A stretch of 64,000 bases of DNA from Apophysomyces variabilis (Eukaryota; Mucoromycota; Mucoromycetes; Mucorales; Mucoraceae). The DNA is taken from the NCBI GenBank assembly GCA_002749535.1, contig MZZL01000409.1, positions 3,302,160 through 3,366,159 on the forward strand, written 5' to 3'. A model generated the notes under the pieces. It searched no databases and had not been told where the DNA came from. It saw only the letters and a program-made list of their open reading frames with translations. The translations under genes were made by a program, and so were the position numbers. Shown in pieces: positions 47,382-57,585 of the stretch (position 1 is its first letter; each line of letters begins with the position of its first letter).

Positions 47382-50270
47382 CTACTGGCTAACACGGCCA
47401 TCCAGGCCCATCACGCCTGCTACCCATCCACATGCCATTTTGAAGACAGTGTTGGAACCCTGTTGCTTTGAGAATCGCAGGCCAACCAATTGACTTGAAA
47501 CGGATCGCTTATGAACGATAAGTTCGATTGTAAACACTGCTACACCATCTTTCTTCTTATTTCTTGCTTCTTGGTTCTGATCTGCAGGTCGTTCATCCAA
47601 TGAATGTCTTTGTTTCGTTCGGCCAAAGAAGGATGTTGTCATGGACGATGTGAGCTGTGATATAAGCGGCAAGGAGAGACGTCTAGAACAACGCTGGCTG
47701 GGTTCTTTTTCCATGAGAACAATGTCTTCGGTATTCGTCAAATGGGTTTTGGCTGTTGTTTGGCTACTGCTGCGGCTAGTGCGACGTTGTATCGTTTGCT
47801 GTTGCGATGATGATTGTTGCTGTTGTTGAGGGTTTGTTTTGTCGGATGTTTTGCGTCCATCGCGTAAGGTGAGAACACAGGCAAGTTGGGAGGGTGTTTC
47901 ATGGACATAGGAGATGCCCATCAATTGGCAGGTTTTCTTCAGGAGATCCATGATATGTCGTCCATTTCGGTCCAGATCGTAGGCAAAGACCTGGGATTCT
48001 ATTGTTGTATCGTCATGGTTTTCTTCTTGACTTGAGAAGGAGAAACTGGAGGTGCTTTGGGAAGAGGAGAGTGAGGGGAGTTCGGATGTTGGTCGTCGGG
48101 GGCTATCTCCGCTATGGCTGCTACTATTGTTGTTATTATTGCTATTGTTATTTCCATGGACATGGAAATAGAAGACTTGGTCTCGCGTTAATCGTTGCAT
48201 CACCTGGGCCAGGCGTGGCAAAGCAGCGGAAGAAGTGGGAGTAGTAGGAGGAGGAGTAATAGTAGTAGTCATCATCGTAGCGTTCTTCTTTGTTAACCGG
48301 AAGGATGACCGTAACAGGGCTAACGTCTCCCATTTTTCCGCTGTGCGAATCCCCAGATGGCGTGCTCGCCCACAAATGGAACGTAGGAGTTCTGATCGAA
48401 GGAGTTCGACGTTCTGCTGGTGTGTGGTGAAATAGGTGGATGGGTTAATGGGGTGATAAATGATTGTCCTCTTGACAGTGGCTCGAGGAGAGTCGTTTTG
48501 TTGTTGTTGTTCTCGCATGAATTGGTGGCGAGCACGGCGTTCACGTTCTTCGTTGTCTCCCACTGTTTCGTCGTAAACCGTTTTTGGCATATCCGAGATG
48601 GGACATGGTAGTTGCCCGGATTGGGTCAGCCAGGGATCGTCACGGAGTGCCTGGCGTACGGTGATTCGTTTCCGGCGATCAATCTGTAAACATTTCTGGA
48701 TGGTTGCCTGCAAATCCTTGCTCAGATGGTCAGGCATCGGAAAGTTACAGCTGCATACATCCTTTTTAAGTTGACCAACGGCTAGAAAAGAAGAAAGAAA
48801 GAAGAAATATGTCAGCTGACGGGGCGTTCCCCTTTAGTGTATGTGTCGTTTTCATTTTTCTTTTCGTACTGTGAGCATGTGAGAATGGCTCAAAGCCTGC
48901 TGTCATACGAAACAGGGCGATGCCGAGACACCAGCAATCGACTTCTGGACCATAATATTTCTGACCGGTGATAATCTCTGGACTGTAATACAACATCGAA
49001 CCTTTTTGTATGAAGTGGATTGCATGAGTGTGTCTGTGTGTTCGCTTTTTCTTTGTCTTGGCTTACCGCAAATTGTGCGTAGTCGTTGTAATCCGAATCG
49101 ATTACCGAGTCCAAAATCGGCCAGTTTCACAACGCCATCGGGCGTTACCATGACATTCGGGGTCTTGTGGAGAAGAGCAAAGTCGTGAGCTTTTTTTTTT
49201 TTTTTTTTTTTTTTTTTNNNNNNNNNNNNNNNNNNNNNNNNNNNNNNNNNNNNNNNNNNNNNNNNNNNNNNNNNNNNNNNNNNNNNNNNNNNNNNNNNNN
49301 NNNNNNNNNNNNNNNNNNNNNNNNNNNNNNNNNNNNNNNNNNNNNNNNNNNNNNNNNNNNNNNNNNNNNNNNNNNNNNNNNNNNNNNNNNNNNNNNNNNN
49401 NNNNNNNNNNNNNNNNNNNNNNNNNNNNNNNNNNNNNNNNNNNNNNNNNNNNNNNNNNNNNNNNNNNNNNNNNNNNNNNNNNNNNNNNNNNNNNNNNNNN
49501 NNNNNNNNNNNNNNNNNNNNNNNNNNNNNNNNNNNNNNNNNNNNNNNNNNNNNNNNNNNNNNNNNNNNNNNNNNNNNNNNNNNNNNNNNNNNNNNNNNNN
49601 NNNNNTTTTTTTTTTTTTTTTTTTCGTTTTTGTCGTTGAATTTCCTCTGTATTCATTCTTTATTTACCTTGAGATCTCTGTGGACAACCCATCGGCTATG
49701 GCAAAAGCTGACGGCGGTAGTCAATTGCCGAAAGAGTGAACGGGCCTCGTCCTCGTTCAGACGGCCACCTTTACTGTGGAGATATTCGTCCAGGTTCATT
49801 CCAGGGACATATTCCATCACCAAGAAGAGAGAATCACAGGTTTCAAATGTCTCATGAAGACGTACGATATTCGGATGGTCCAATAATTCCATCAAGTCTA
49901 TTTCTCGTACTAAACGGGACATCACTCGATAATCGTGTGCTTGCTTATCAATGATCTAGATCCAAAAGAATAATTAACCTTCATGATCGGGGAAATCAAC
50001 GGAGGGTACTAAGATGGTATCTACCTTGATAGCTACTTCTTTCCCGCTCTCATTATGCTTGGCGTACATGACACGACTGAATTTGCCGTTTCCTAGTGGG
50101 CGAATGAACTGATACGGACCGATACCATTCATCAGCCTGTCCTGATTGGATCCTGAGATTGGGTTCGATGCGCCGGAAGTGCTCGTCCGGTTTTCACTCG
50201 TAGTTGTGCTAGACTTAGACGATGGTTTCTTCTGCATAGATCGTCTAATAGATAATGTGATGCCCCGCAT
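47382..50270 (-). CDS. Ser/Thr protein kinase, Kin1/MARK (CAMK)-like
   Basis: Model: complement(join(47382..48781, 48870..49001, 49067..49163, 49668..49955, 50025..50270)), 720 aa. Kinase core: glycine loop LGNGKFSRV about 59-67, VAIK Lys82, HRDLK about 174-178, DFG about 194, SMLYYSPEII activation-segment end, VDCWCLGIALF. HRDLKTPN replaces the common HRDLKPEN but keeps the catalytic Asn. A Ser/Gln-rich disordered region follows, and the last 120 residues look like a KA1-type membrane-binding domain (FTIELIVHKRS...LVGLRFSKQQG), as in Kin1/PAR-1/MARK kinases. The sequence gap lies wholly in the second intron. Start chosen at MRGITLSI; upstream codons have no ATG in frame with coding character. 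Substrates and exact orthology are not determined. Confidence 0.88.
49218..49605. other. Assembly gap (388 N) flanked by poly-T
   Basis: The run of N is bordered by 27 T on the left and 19 T on the right. It sits inside an intron of the kinase gene, so the reading frame is not damaged. True length is unknown; the other introns of this gene are about 65-90 nt, so the gap may be an over-estimate or may hide a homopolymer expansion. Confidence 0.95.
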
Positions 50271-51142
50271 GGTTTTTGATGGATTTTCTTTTTGCTTGAC
50301 AGGGAAAAAGGGATGAATGAGGAGAACTAACAGCAAGAAGTAAAAGGTAAAATAGAGGCGCCGATGAAGGGAAAGAAAAAGGTAAGAAACAAAAAAAGAA
50401 GATCAAGTGGCTACACACACGTCTGAATTGGTTCGTTTGTTATATTCGTTGTTCTTTTTTTTTAGTTTCTTTTTTCTTGCTTTAGCGCACGGCGATGCAG
50501 AAGAAATAAAACTGATAAAAAACCAGACAAAGGAAGAATAAGGAACAAAAGAAAGAAAAGCCGTAAAGAGAATCTAATGTGCCACACCTTTCTCTTTTCC
50601 TTTTTTTTCTTTTTTTTTAAGGAGAGCAGAAGAAACAGAAAAAAAAAATAAACAAAGATATGGAAAGGGAATGAGGAACAGAGCGTTCATTTCATATGCA
50701 AAGTGAAATTGTTTATGTTGTAGATGCATCTCCCCTTTTGCCCATCTCTAACCCTCTTTCTCTCGCTTCACTCTCCGCCCCCTTTTCGTTTCTTCCGCCT
50801 CTACTGCTCATGCTTTGAAACATGTAGCCCACGCGCGATGATACGCAGATCTTTTGATCTGCAGTAGATAGATCTCGTTCATTAACCAATAAAGAGCTCA
50901 CATTCACCAATGACACGTGCTTAATGCAAACCGCTCTAGTACACAGAGATGCACACACGTACATACGTTCACATACACATACAAACACGCCTACAAACAA
51001 AGTAAAAAACAAAAAGGAAATTTTTATTGGATGGTGTGACAACAGTTGAAAAAAATTAACGGATTAAAAGGTAAAAGGAAACGGATCTGTTTAATGATGA
51101 AGATGCAGAAAAAGTATTAAAAAGGAAACGGATCAAGAAACC
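50271..51142. other. Intergenic region between two minus-strand genes
   Basis: Contains T-rich runs (50452-50466, 50597-50618) in what should be the kinase promoter and 5' leader, and AC-rich sequence near 50940-51000. No gene or RNA recognised. Confidence 0.45.
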
Positions 51143-52179
51143 TTAAAGAAGGGCAAGAGCAGCAGCAGCAGCGCCACCAGCCAAGGCCATCATCATCTTA
51201 GGTGCATCTAATTGACCAGCAGCGTTCTTGGGCTGATCGGTGGTCTGAGCAGATTGGCTAGCAGAGGAAGAAGAGGCGCCGTTGCTGCTAGAAGCAGCGG
51301 GCTTGTTATCGGTCGCCTTAGCAGCAGCAGCAGCACCAGAAGAAGTGGCTGTAGCAACACCGCTGGTAGCTATAGGAAAACAGCAAAACGAGTTTCATCA
51401 GCAAACAAATGGTAAGAGTAAAAGTAAGGGAAAAAATAAAGACTTACAAGCCAATTTAAGAGGGTTGGCGGTACCGTTACCCACAAAGTTAAAAACGCCA
51501 GAGTAAGCCCAGTTGTTAGTGGCGGAATCACCGATACGAATCCAGTATTGACCCTTAGCAAAATCATTCAAGGGATAGATCTAGCAGAAAACCAAGAAAA
51601 AAAAAGGTTAAAGCTCAGCTTTCAGAACGTTGTATGAAAAAAAAAAAAATAAAGAAAAACAAATAGAACCTACATCGAATTGCTTCACAGCACAATCAAT
51701 GGGTGCCTTGGGATCCGTCACGAAGGCGACAAGGCTAAATTGATAAGAAAGAAAAATATATAAGTAAAATTAAGGTCGTGTTTTTGTGTTCAAAACCTTA
51801 CTTAGCGTTCTTGGCTTCTCCGTTCATCATCTGGATTTCACACTTCTTGCCAGCCTCAGAAGCATCGGCAGTCCAGGTAATGTTACCATGGCCTCCTGCG
51901 GTCTGATTGAATATTAATGGCGTGAGAAGTGACAGTTCGAAAGAGTCCAATCATTTATTACACTTACCCAAGTGTTGTCCTTCCAGGGGGTGACAACCTA
52001 GAATGACCAAAAAAAAAAAAAAAAGAAGTTGAGTAACCACAGCTCGTTCTGATTCTCTTTTTGTTTTGGTTGTCTCTTTTCTTCTCGAACAACCCGAAGG
52101 AGAAACATACAGTGATTGTGGCGGCGGCATTGGTTGCGGCAGCGGCGACGATGAGAGCAGAGAGGGCAAGTGACTTCAT
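51143..52179 (-). CDS. Kre9/Knh1-like GPI-anchored cell-wall protein
   Basis: Model: complement(join(51143..51369, 51448..51580, 51674..51734, 51802..51902, 51968..51997, 52111..52179)), 206 aa. Signal peptide MKSLALSALIVAAAATNAAA; an Ig-like domain of the Kre9/Knh1 N-terminal type (VVTPWKDNTW, NITWTADASEAGKKCEIQMMNG, LNDFAKGQYWIRIGDS); an Ala/Ser-rich low-complexity stem; and a small-residue hydrophobic C-terminus (MMMALAGGAAAAALALL) expected of a GPI signal. Such proteins sit at the fungal cell surface and relate to beta-1,6-glucan or wall assembly, although the domain also occurs in other Ser/Thr-rich GPI proteins. Exon 2 is only 30 nt. A TATATAAA box lies about 105 nt upstream. Confidence 0.88.
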
Positions 52180-52280
52180 TTTTTAATTATTGACTGGAAG
52201 TAAGGAAAGGGATGGATAAAGAACGGTAAGGCTTTCGAAATCAAAAAAAGTAAAGGTGCAATCATTTAGTGCATTTGCTC

Positions 52281-52290
52281 TTTATATAAA
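52281..52290 (-). promoter_or_regulatory. TATA box of the Kre9-like gene
   Basis: Palindromic TTTATATAAA about 102-111 nt upstream of the start codon at 52179. An identical copy at 54517-54526 belongs to the artificial second copy. Confidence 0.55.
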
Positions 52291-52494
52291 GACCAACGCT
52301 GGTCAGTTAGAAAAGCTCGTGCACTGTAACACAAAAGATATCAAACCCAGAATCATATAGTAGTCGGAGGAAATGAGTGCCACGTTGTCATCAGCTATTG
52401 TCGTTCATTGGTCATAACGTCTTTTGCTTCGTCTGTTTTCTAACTTGTTTTGTTTTATTATATGCTAGGCCAACAATTTTGTCTACGTTTTTAT

Positions 52495-54326
52495 CTATAA
52501 TGGCAAAAGCATCTCGAGGCATTCATTGTAAGTAGGTTGTAAAGGTGTTACTTGGTCTATATGGTATTCATCGTGACACTAGATAAAACCCAAATAAAAA
52601 AATGGCCGCGACTCAGATATTCAATGTCACACATAGCAGCACAAGGCATTCGCCTATTTTGTTAACTTACTGTCGTCGAAAGTGAACAACGGAATTGCTT
52701 ACCCACCACACTGTTGAGGAAGCTAACTTGTGCTTCGTGTGACATGCTTCGAAACCGTCGGGCAGGAATATTCAGGATGGCCTTAACCATTCCAGAAACA
52801 TACGTTAGCCACGGTCTCCTTTTCCTTCCCCTTTTCTTACCTCCTCACTACCATAAGCCATGACAGTAGCGCCGCTACCATCATCAAGCTCCCATTCAAT
52901 CCATCCTTGCCACCCAAATCTTTCCGAGGAGGATGACCTGCTCCGAAATATCTGTACCACATCGCTCGGCAGAATTGCACATCCGCAAAATTCACACATT
53001 AGCCTGCCTTTTTCGTCTGCATCCTCCTGCTCAGAATTCCCTTGCTCCTTCACTCCGCTGTGGTTTTCTTGGTAAACGACATTGATTGGTCGGAGACACG
53101 ATGTATCTGCATAAGGAGTAATCAGCAGAGGTTACCTGTCAGCAACTTCACCCAGGCCCCTGGGTACAATGCTAGGAGAAACTATAATCGCCACTTACGT
53201 GCGTCAGCAATAATGGAATTACCGAGTGGATAATCCGTCGTATTATCTTGGGTATTGCTCAATAAAACAGTCGCAGGATCTTCTCTCGTGTGAAATTCCC
53301 ATCGTACAATCATGGCATCGGTCTGCCATTGATCGCCATCGTCAAACCGTTGGATAGGGGTAATACGACGGAAGGAGGAACTCGTCAATAAGGCTTTCAT
53401 AGTAGACACTATGCAGCATTCTTGTCAATAAGACGGTTTCAATCATTGAATATGAGTGGAATTACCATTGAATAGCTCTGTCCCACAAATGACGCTACCA
53501 TTGATATACCACACAGGTCCCTTGGCACCAACATGCGTGGCAGAAGTAGTCAAGCCTGTCAACAAAGCATATTGTCCCGGCTGTAGAAAGCGTGTATATT
53601 TCCCCGTTTCTTCCCATAACGTGATGTCGGCCTTGCCTAAGCAGAAAGCTATTATTAAATGATCCTTGCCTTCTTTTTTATTAAATTCGTGTTACCAGTG
53701 GAGTCAATAAGTCTCATCGCAAACCTATCCATCCGTCGCCCGTCAGGTTTACTAAAGGGATTCTAAAACATCGCTTAATTCCTATGCTCTGTCCAATCCT
53801 TCTTTTCAGACCTACATTACTCGCAATAGCCACGACGCGTCCAAACAGAGTTACATTTAGCATGCATGAATTCAGATCACGGATGTAGATGCGATCATGA
53901 TATGTCGAACAGTCCATATATCCCTGATTTCGTTAGTTTACCAGTTTTGCAACTAAGCTTTCTTTGTTTTTACGAACACACCTCTTCATCTCTTTCCACA
54001 ATACTCTTATTTTTTGTAGGTTGTTGCCAAAATTCGGATGCAGGACTACCAGGAGGTTTTCCATTAGATAGAGTCGATGCATCTGTAGGTCTGGCGACTC
54101 CTGCCTCTTGTGCATCCTTCTCAGACATGACAAACAACACCGTACGATTATCATATTCAAAAACAATATCTGACTGTCGCTCTTGACTTTCGGTAACATT
54201 GGAAACAATGCCAGGATCATGTAGTCCTATGTAGTCACCCTGAATCACCGGTGAGAAATAATGAACGCATCCATATGTATAACTTACACGATGTAGCATT
54301 AATGCAAGCCCGACATGCTCATCATA
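52495..54326 (-). pseudogene. Truncated duplicate of the OB-fold gene (assembly artefact)
   Basis: Carries the last nine exons and the 3' part of a tenth of the OB-fold protein, from the stop at 52495 up to 54326, where the sequence breaks at the N. Exons correspond to those of the complete copy minus 2,236: 52495..52578, 52671..52781, 52841..53106, 53136..53171, 53199..53408, 53466..53636, 53696..53762, 53816..53923, 53982..54239 and 54288..54326. It has no 5' end. It should not be counted as a gene. Confidence 0.88.
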
Positions 54327-54327
54327 N

Positions 54328-56562
54328 ACCCGAAGGAGAAACATACAGTGATTGTGGCGGCGGCATTGGTTGCGGCAGCGGCGACGATGAGAGCAGAGAG
54401 GGCAAGTGACTTCATTTTTTAATTATTGACTGGAAGTAAGGAAAGGGATGGATAAAGAACGGTAAGGCTTTCGAAATCAAAAAAAGTAAAGGTGCAATCA
54501 TTTAGTGCATTTGCTCTTTATATAAAGACCAACGCTGGTCAGTTAGAAAAGCTCGTGCACTGTAACACAAAAGATATCAAACCCAGAATCATATAGTAGT
54601 CGGAGGAAATGAGTGCCACGTTGTCATCAGCTATTGTCGTTCATTGGTCATAACGTCTTTTGCTTCGTCTGTTTTCTAACTTGTTTTGTTTTATTATATG
54701 CTAGGCCAACAATTTTGTCTACGTTTTTATCTATAATGGCAAAAGCATCTCGAGGCATTCATTGTAAGTAGGTTGTAAAGGTGTTACTTGGTCTATATGG
54801 TATTCATCGTGACACTAGATAAAACCCAAATAAAAAAATGGCCGCGACTCAGATATTCAATGTCACACATAGCAGCACAAGGCATTCGCCTATTTTGTTA
54901 ACTTACTGTCGTCGAAAGTGAACAACGGAATTGCTTACCCACCACACTGTTGAGGAAGCTAACTTGTGCTTCGTGTGACATGCTTCGAAACCGTCGGGCA
55001 GGAATATTCAGGATGGCCTTAACCATTCCAGAAACATACGTTAGCCACGGTCTCCTTTTCCTTCCCCTTTTCTTACCTCCTCACTACCATAAGCCATGAC
55101 AGTAGCGCCGCTACCATCATCAAGCTCCCATTCAATCCATCCTTGCCACCCAAATCTTTCCGAGGAGGATGACCTGCTCCGAAATATCTGTACCACATCG
55201 CTCGGCAGAATTGCACATCCGCAAAATTCACACATTAGCCTGCCTTTTTCGTCTGCATCCTCCTGCTCAGAATTCCCTTGCTCCTTCACTCCGCTGTGGT
55301 TTTCTTGGTAAACGACATTGATTGGTCGGAGACACGATGTATCTGCATAAGGAGTAATCAGCAGAGGTTACCTGTCAGCAACTTCACCCAGGCCCCTGGG
55401 TACAATGCTAGGAGAAACTATAATCGCCACTTACGTGCGTCAGCAATAATGGAATTACCGAGTGGATAATCCGTCGTATTATCTTGGGTATTGCTCAATA
55501 AAACAGTCGCAGGATCTTCTCTCGTGTGAAATTCCCATCGTACAATCATGGCATCGGTCTGCCATTGATCGCCATCGTCAAACCGTTGGATAGGGGTAAT
55601 ACGACGGAAGGAGGAACTCGTCAATAAGGCTTTCATAGTAGACACTATGCAGCATTCTTGTCAATAAGACGGTTTCAATCATTGAATATGAGTGGAATTA
55701 CCATTGAATAGCTCTGTCCCACAAATGACGCTACCATTGATATACCACACAGGTCCCTTGGCACCAACATGCGTGGCAGAAGTAGTCAAGCCTGTCAACA
55801 AAGCATATTGTCCCGGCTGTAGAAAGCGTGTATATTTCCCCGTTTCTTCCCATAACGTGATGTCGGCCTTGCCTAAGCAGAAAGCTATTATTAAATGATC
55901 CTTGCCTTCTTTTTTATTAAATTCGTGTTACCAGTGGAGTCAATAAGTCTCATCGCAAACCTATCCATCCGTCGCCCGTCAGGTTTACTAAAGGGATTCT
56001 AAAACATCGCTTAATTCCTATGCTCTGTCCAATCCTTCTTTTCAGACCTACATTACTCGCAATAGCCACGACGCGTCCAAACAGAGTTACATTTAGCATG
56101 CATGAATTCAGATCACGGATGTAGATGCGATCATGATATGTCGAACAGTCCATATATCCCTGATTTCGTTAGTTTACCAGTTTTGCAACTAAGCTTTCTT
56201 TGTTTTTACGAACACACCTCTTCATCTCTTTCCACAATACTCTTATTTTTTGTAGGTTGTTGCCAAAATTCGGATGCAGGACTACCAGGAGGTTTTCCAT
56301 TAGATAGAGTCGATGCATCTGTAGGTCTGGCGACTCCTGCCTCTTGTGCATCCTTCTCAGACATGACAAACAACACCGTACGATTATCATATTCAAAAAC
56401 AATATCTGACTGTCGCTCTTGACTTTCGGTAACATTGGAAACAATGCCAGGATCATGTAGTCCTATGTAGTCACCCTGAATCACCGGTGAGAAATAATGA
56501 ACGCATCCATATGTATAACTTACACGATGTAGCATTAATGCAAGCCCGACATGCTCATCATA
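54328..56562. repeat. Copy 2 of the 2,235-bp exact duplication (contig start)
   Basis: Begins just after the N at 54327 with the intron and first exon of the Kre9-like gene, and runs on without a break into the complete OB-fold gene. Left end = start of the second contig. Confidence 0.93.
54347..54415 (-). pseudogene. Orphan duplicate of Kre9-like exon 1 (assembly artefact)
   Basis: Encodes the same 23-residue signal-peptide exon as 52111-52179, followed by only 19 nt of intron before the N. The rest of the gene is missing on this side. Confidence 0.88.
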
Positions 56563-57585
56563 TAAAGAAAACATTGCCGGATCACTGTCACCAACCATAT
56601 CAACTACATACACGTCTATCCGTTGCAATTTCATTCGATCATCGATGTCTGTACTTGTGTGAATAGATGCTTCAGGAGAATTGTGCGTCGTATGCTCCAC
56701 ATGAACGACCTGGTATAATCGCCAACCATTGACTTGTCAGCTCCACTTTCTATGCATGCTTTAGATTGGTACCTTGAGCCACAGCTTATGCCGCTTGCGC
56801 TTTCTGATATCAAATAAGCCAGGTGTGACAAGAGTGGCAAAGTTATCGGTGAATTCTCTACGGACAAAATCTGCGTCTTTGGAGGTAAGGGTGAACATGA
56901 GTAGTTGAGTTGGAGCCAGTCTTGCGATCCGTAAGGTTCGTGGTAAATCTTCATTATCATACTGAGAAGCTATAACTGTATTCATTTTCTGTCCACAGAT
57001 GATACGTATGCGTCGATCCTATGATATCATGATCGTTTACTTTGGCCATATTATAGATATGCATACGTTTACCTTTAAAAAATGAGCCTGTGACCGAAGC
57101 GAGGTTTGCTTAGATTCCACCCAAGCTTGGAATTTCGGATGCATATATAGATCTAAGACACGGTGTGTAGAATCGTCGACAACTGTGAGAACCCGTGTGA
57201 TCAGTCAAAGACCATATAGAAAGATTTATCAAATATAGTCATAGAAGCGGTAAAAAAAAAGGCAAAAGGATATAGATCGTGCTTCCAGGAATCACTTCCC
57301 ATTTTTTTACTACTGCTTCCAGCGCAGCTGATCTTAACATATCCGAATCATATAGGCTCTGTATCGTGCAGTGATCTGATATTAGTCAAAAAAAACAGTT
57401 CTCTGCAATAGAAGATACGCTGCATACTATTTCCTAATTTTTTATGTTCATTGATAACCACTTGCTCCCACTTTTTAATTAGGTTAGCGAAAGCAGACTG
57501 ATGAACGCCGTACCTGATTTTCTAATTCCACTAATATAATTGTCTCAGTCAGTCCCGTGGGATATTCGTTAAAAAGTCGAGCCAT
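54731..57585 (-). CDS. Multi-OB-fold ssDNA-binding protein (RPA1/POT1/SHLD2-like)
   Basis: Model: complement(join(54731..54814, 54907..55017, 55077..55342, 55372..55407, 55435..55644, 55702..55872, 55932..55998, 56052..56159, 56218..56475, 56524..56709, 56773..57018, 57073..57194, 57274..57358, 57514..57585)), 673 aa, in phase throughout. Three OB-like segments can be traced: IDVYVVDMVGD...SDIVFEYDNRTVLFV; LNVTLFGRVVAIASN...MRLIDSTGKADITLW...LQPGQYALLTGL; and a C-terminal one holding a Cys pair (LMCEFCGC) then IEWELDDGSGATVMAYG and AILNIPARRF. The last resembles the C-terminal OB folds of POT1 and shieldin-2, and RPA1 is the distant prototype, so a role in telomere or DNA-end metabolism is possible (inference). 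The second intron has U12-type AT-AC signals. Orthology is unresolved. Confidence 0.78.
57195..57273 (-). other. Probable U12-type (AT-AC) intron
   Basis: On the minus strand the intron begins ATATCCTTTT, the exact minor-spliceosome 5' site, and has TCTTTGAC (one mismatch to the U12 branch consensus TCCTTRAC) with the branch A 10 nt before a terminal AC. Using it, exons 2 and 3 rejoin in phase; no GT donor does so. An alternative AG end at 57183 would also keep frame. Confidence 0.8.

Larger units (their letters stand above)
52092..54326. repeat. Copy 1 of a 2,235-bp exact duplication (contig end)
   Basis: Identical, as far as compared, to 54328-56562 at an offset of 2,236. It starts inside the first intron of the complete Kre9-like gene and ends mid-exon of the OB-fold gene, just before the single N at 54327. 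Best read as the end of one contig whose overlap with the next was not merged. Confidence 0.93.

Noticed and set aside
52092..56562. Tandem gene duplication producing two OB-fold genes
   Set aside because: The copies are identical, separated by one N, and each truncates a neighbouring gene; contig overlap explains everything.
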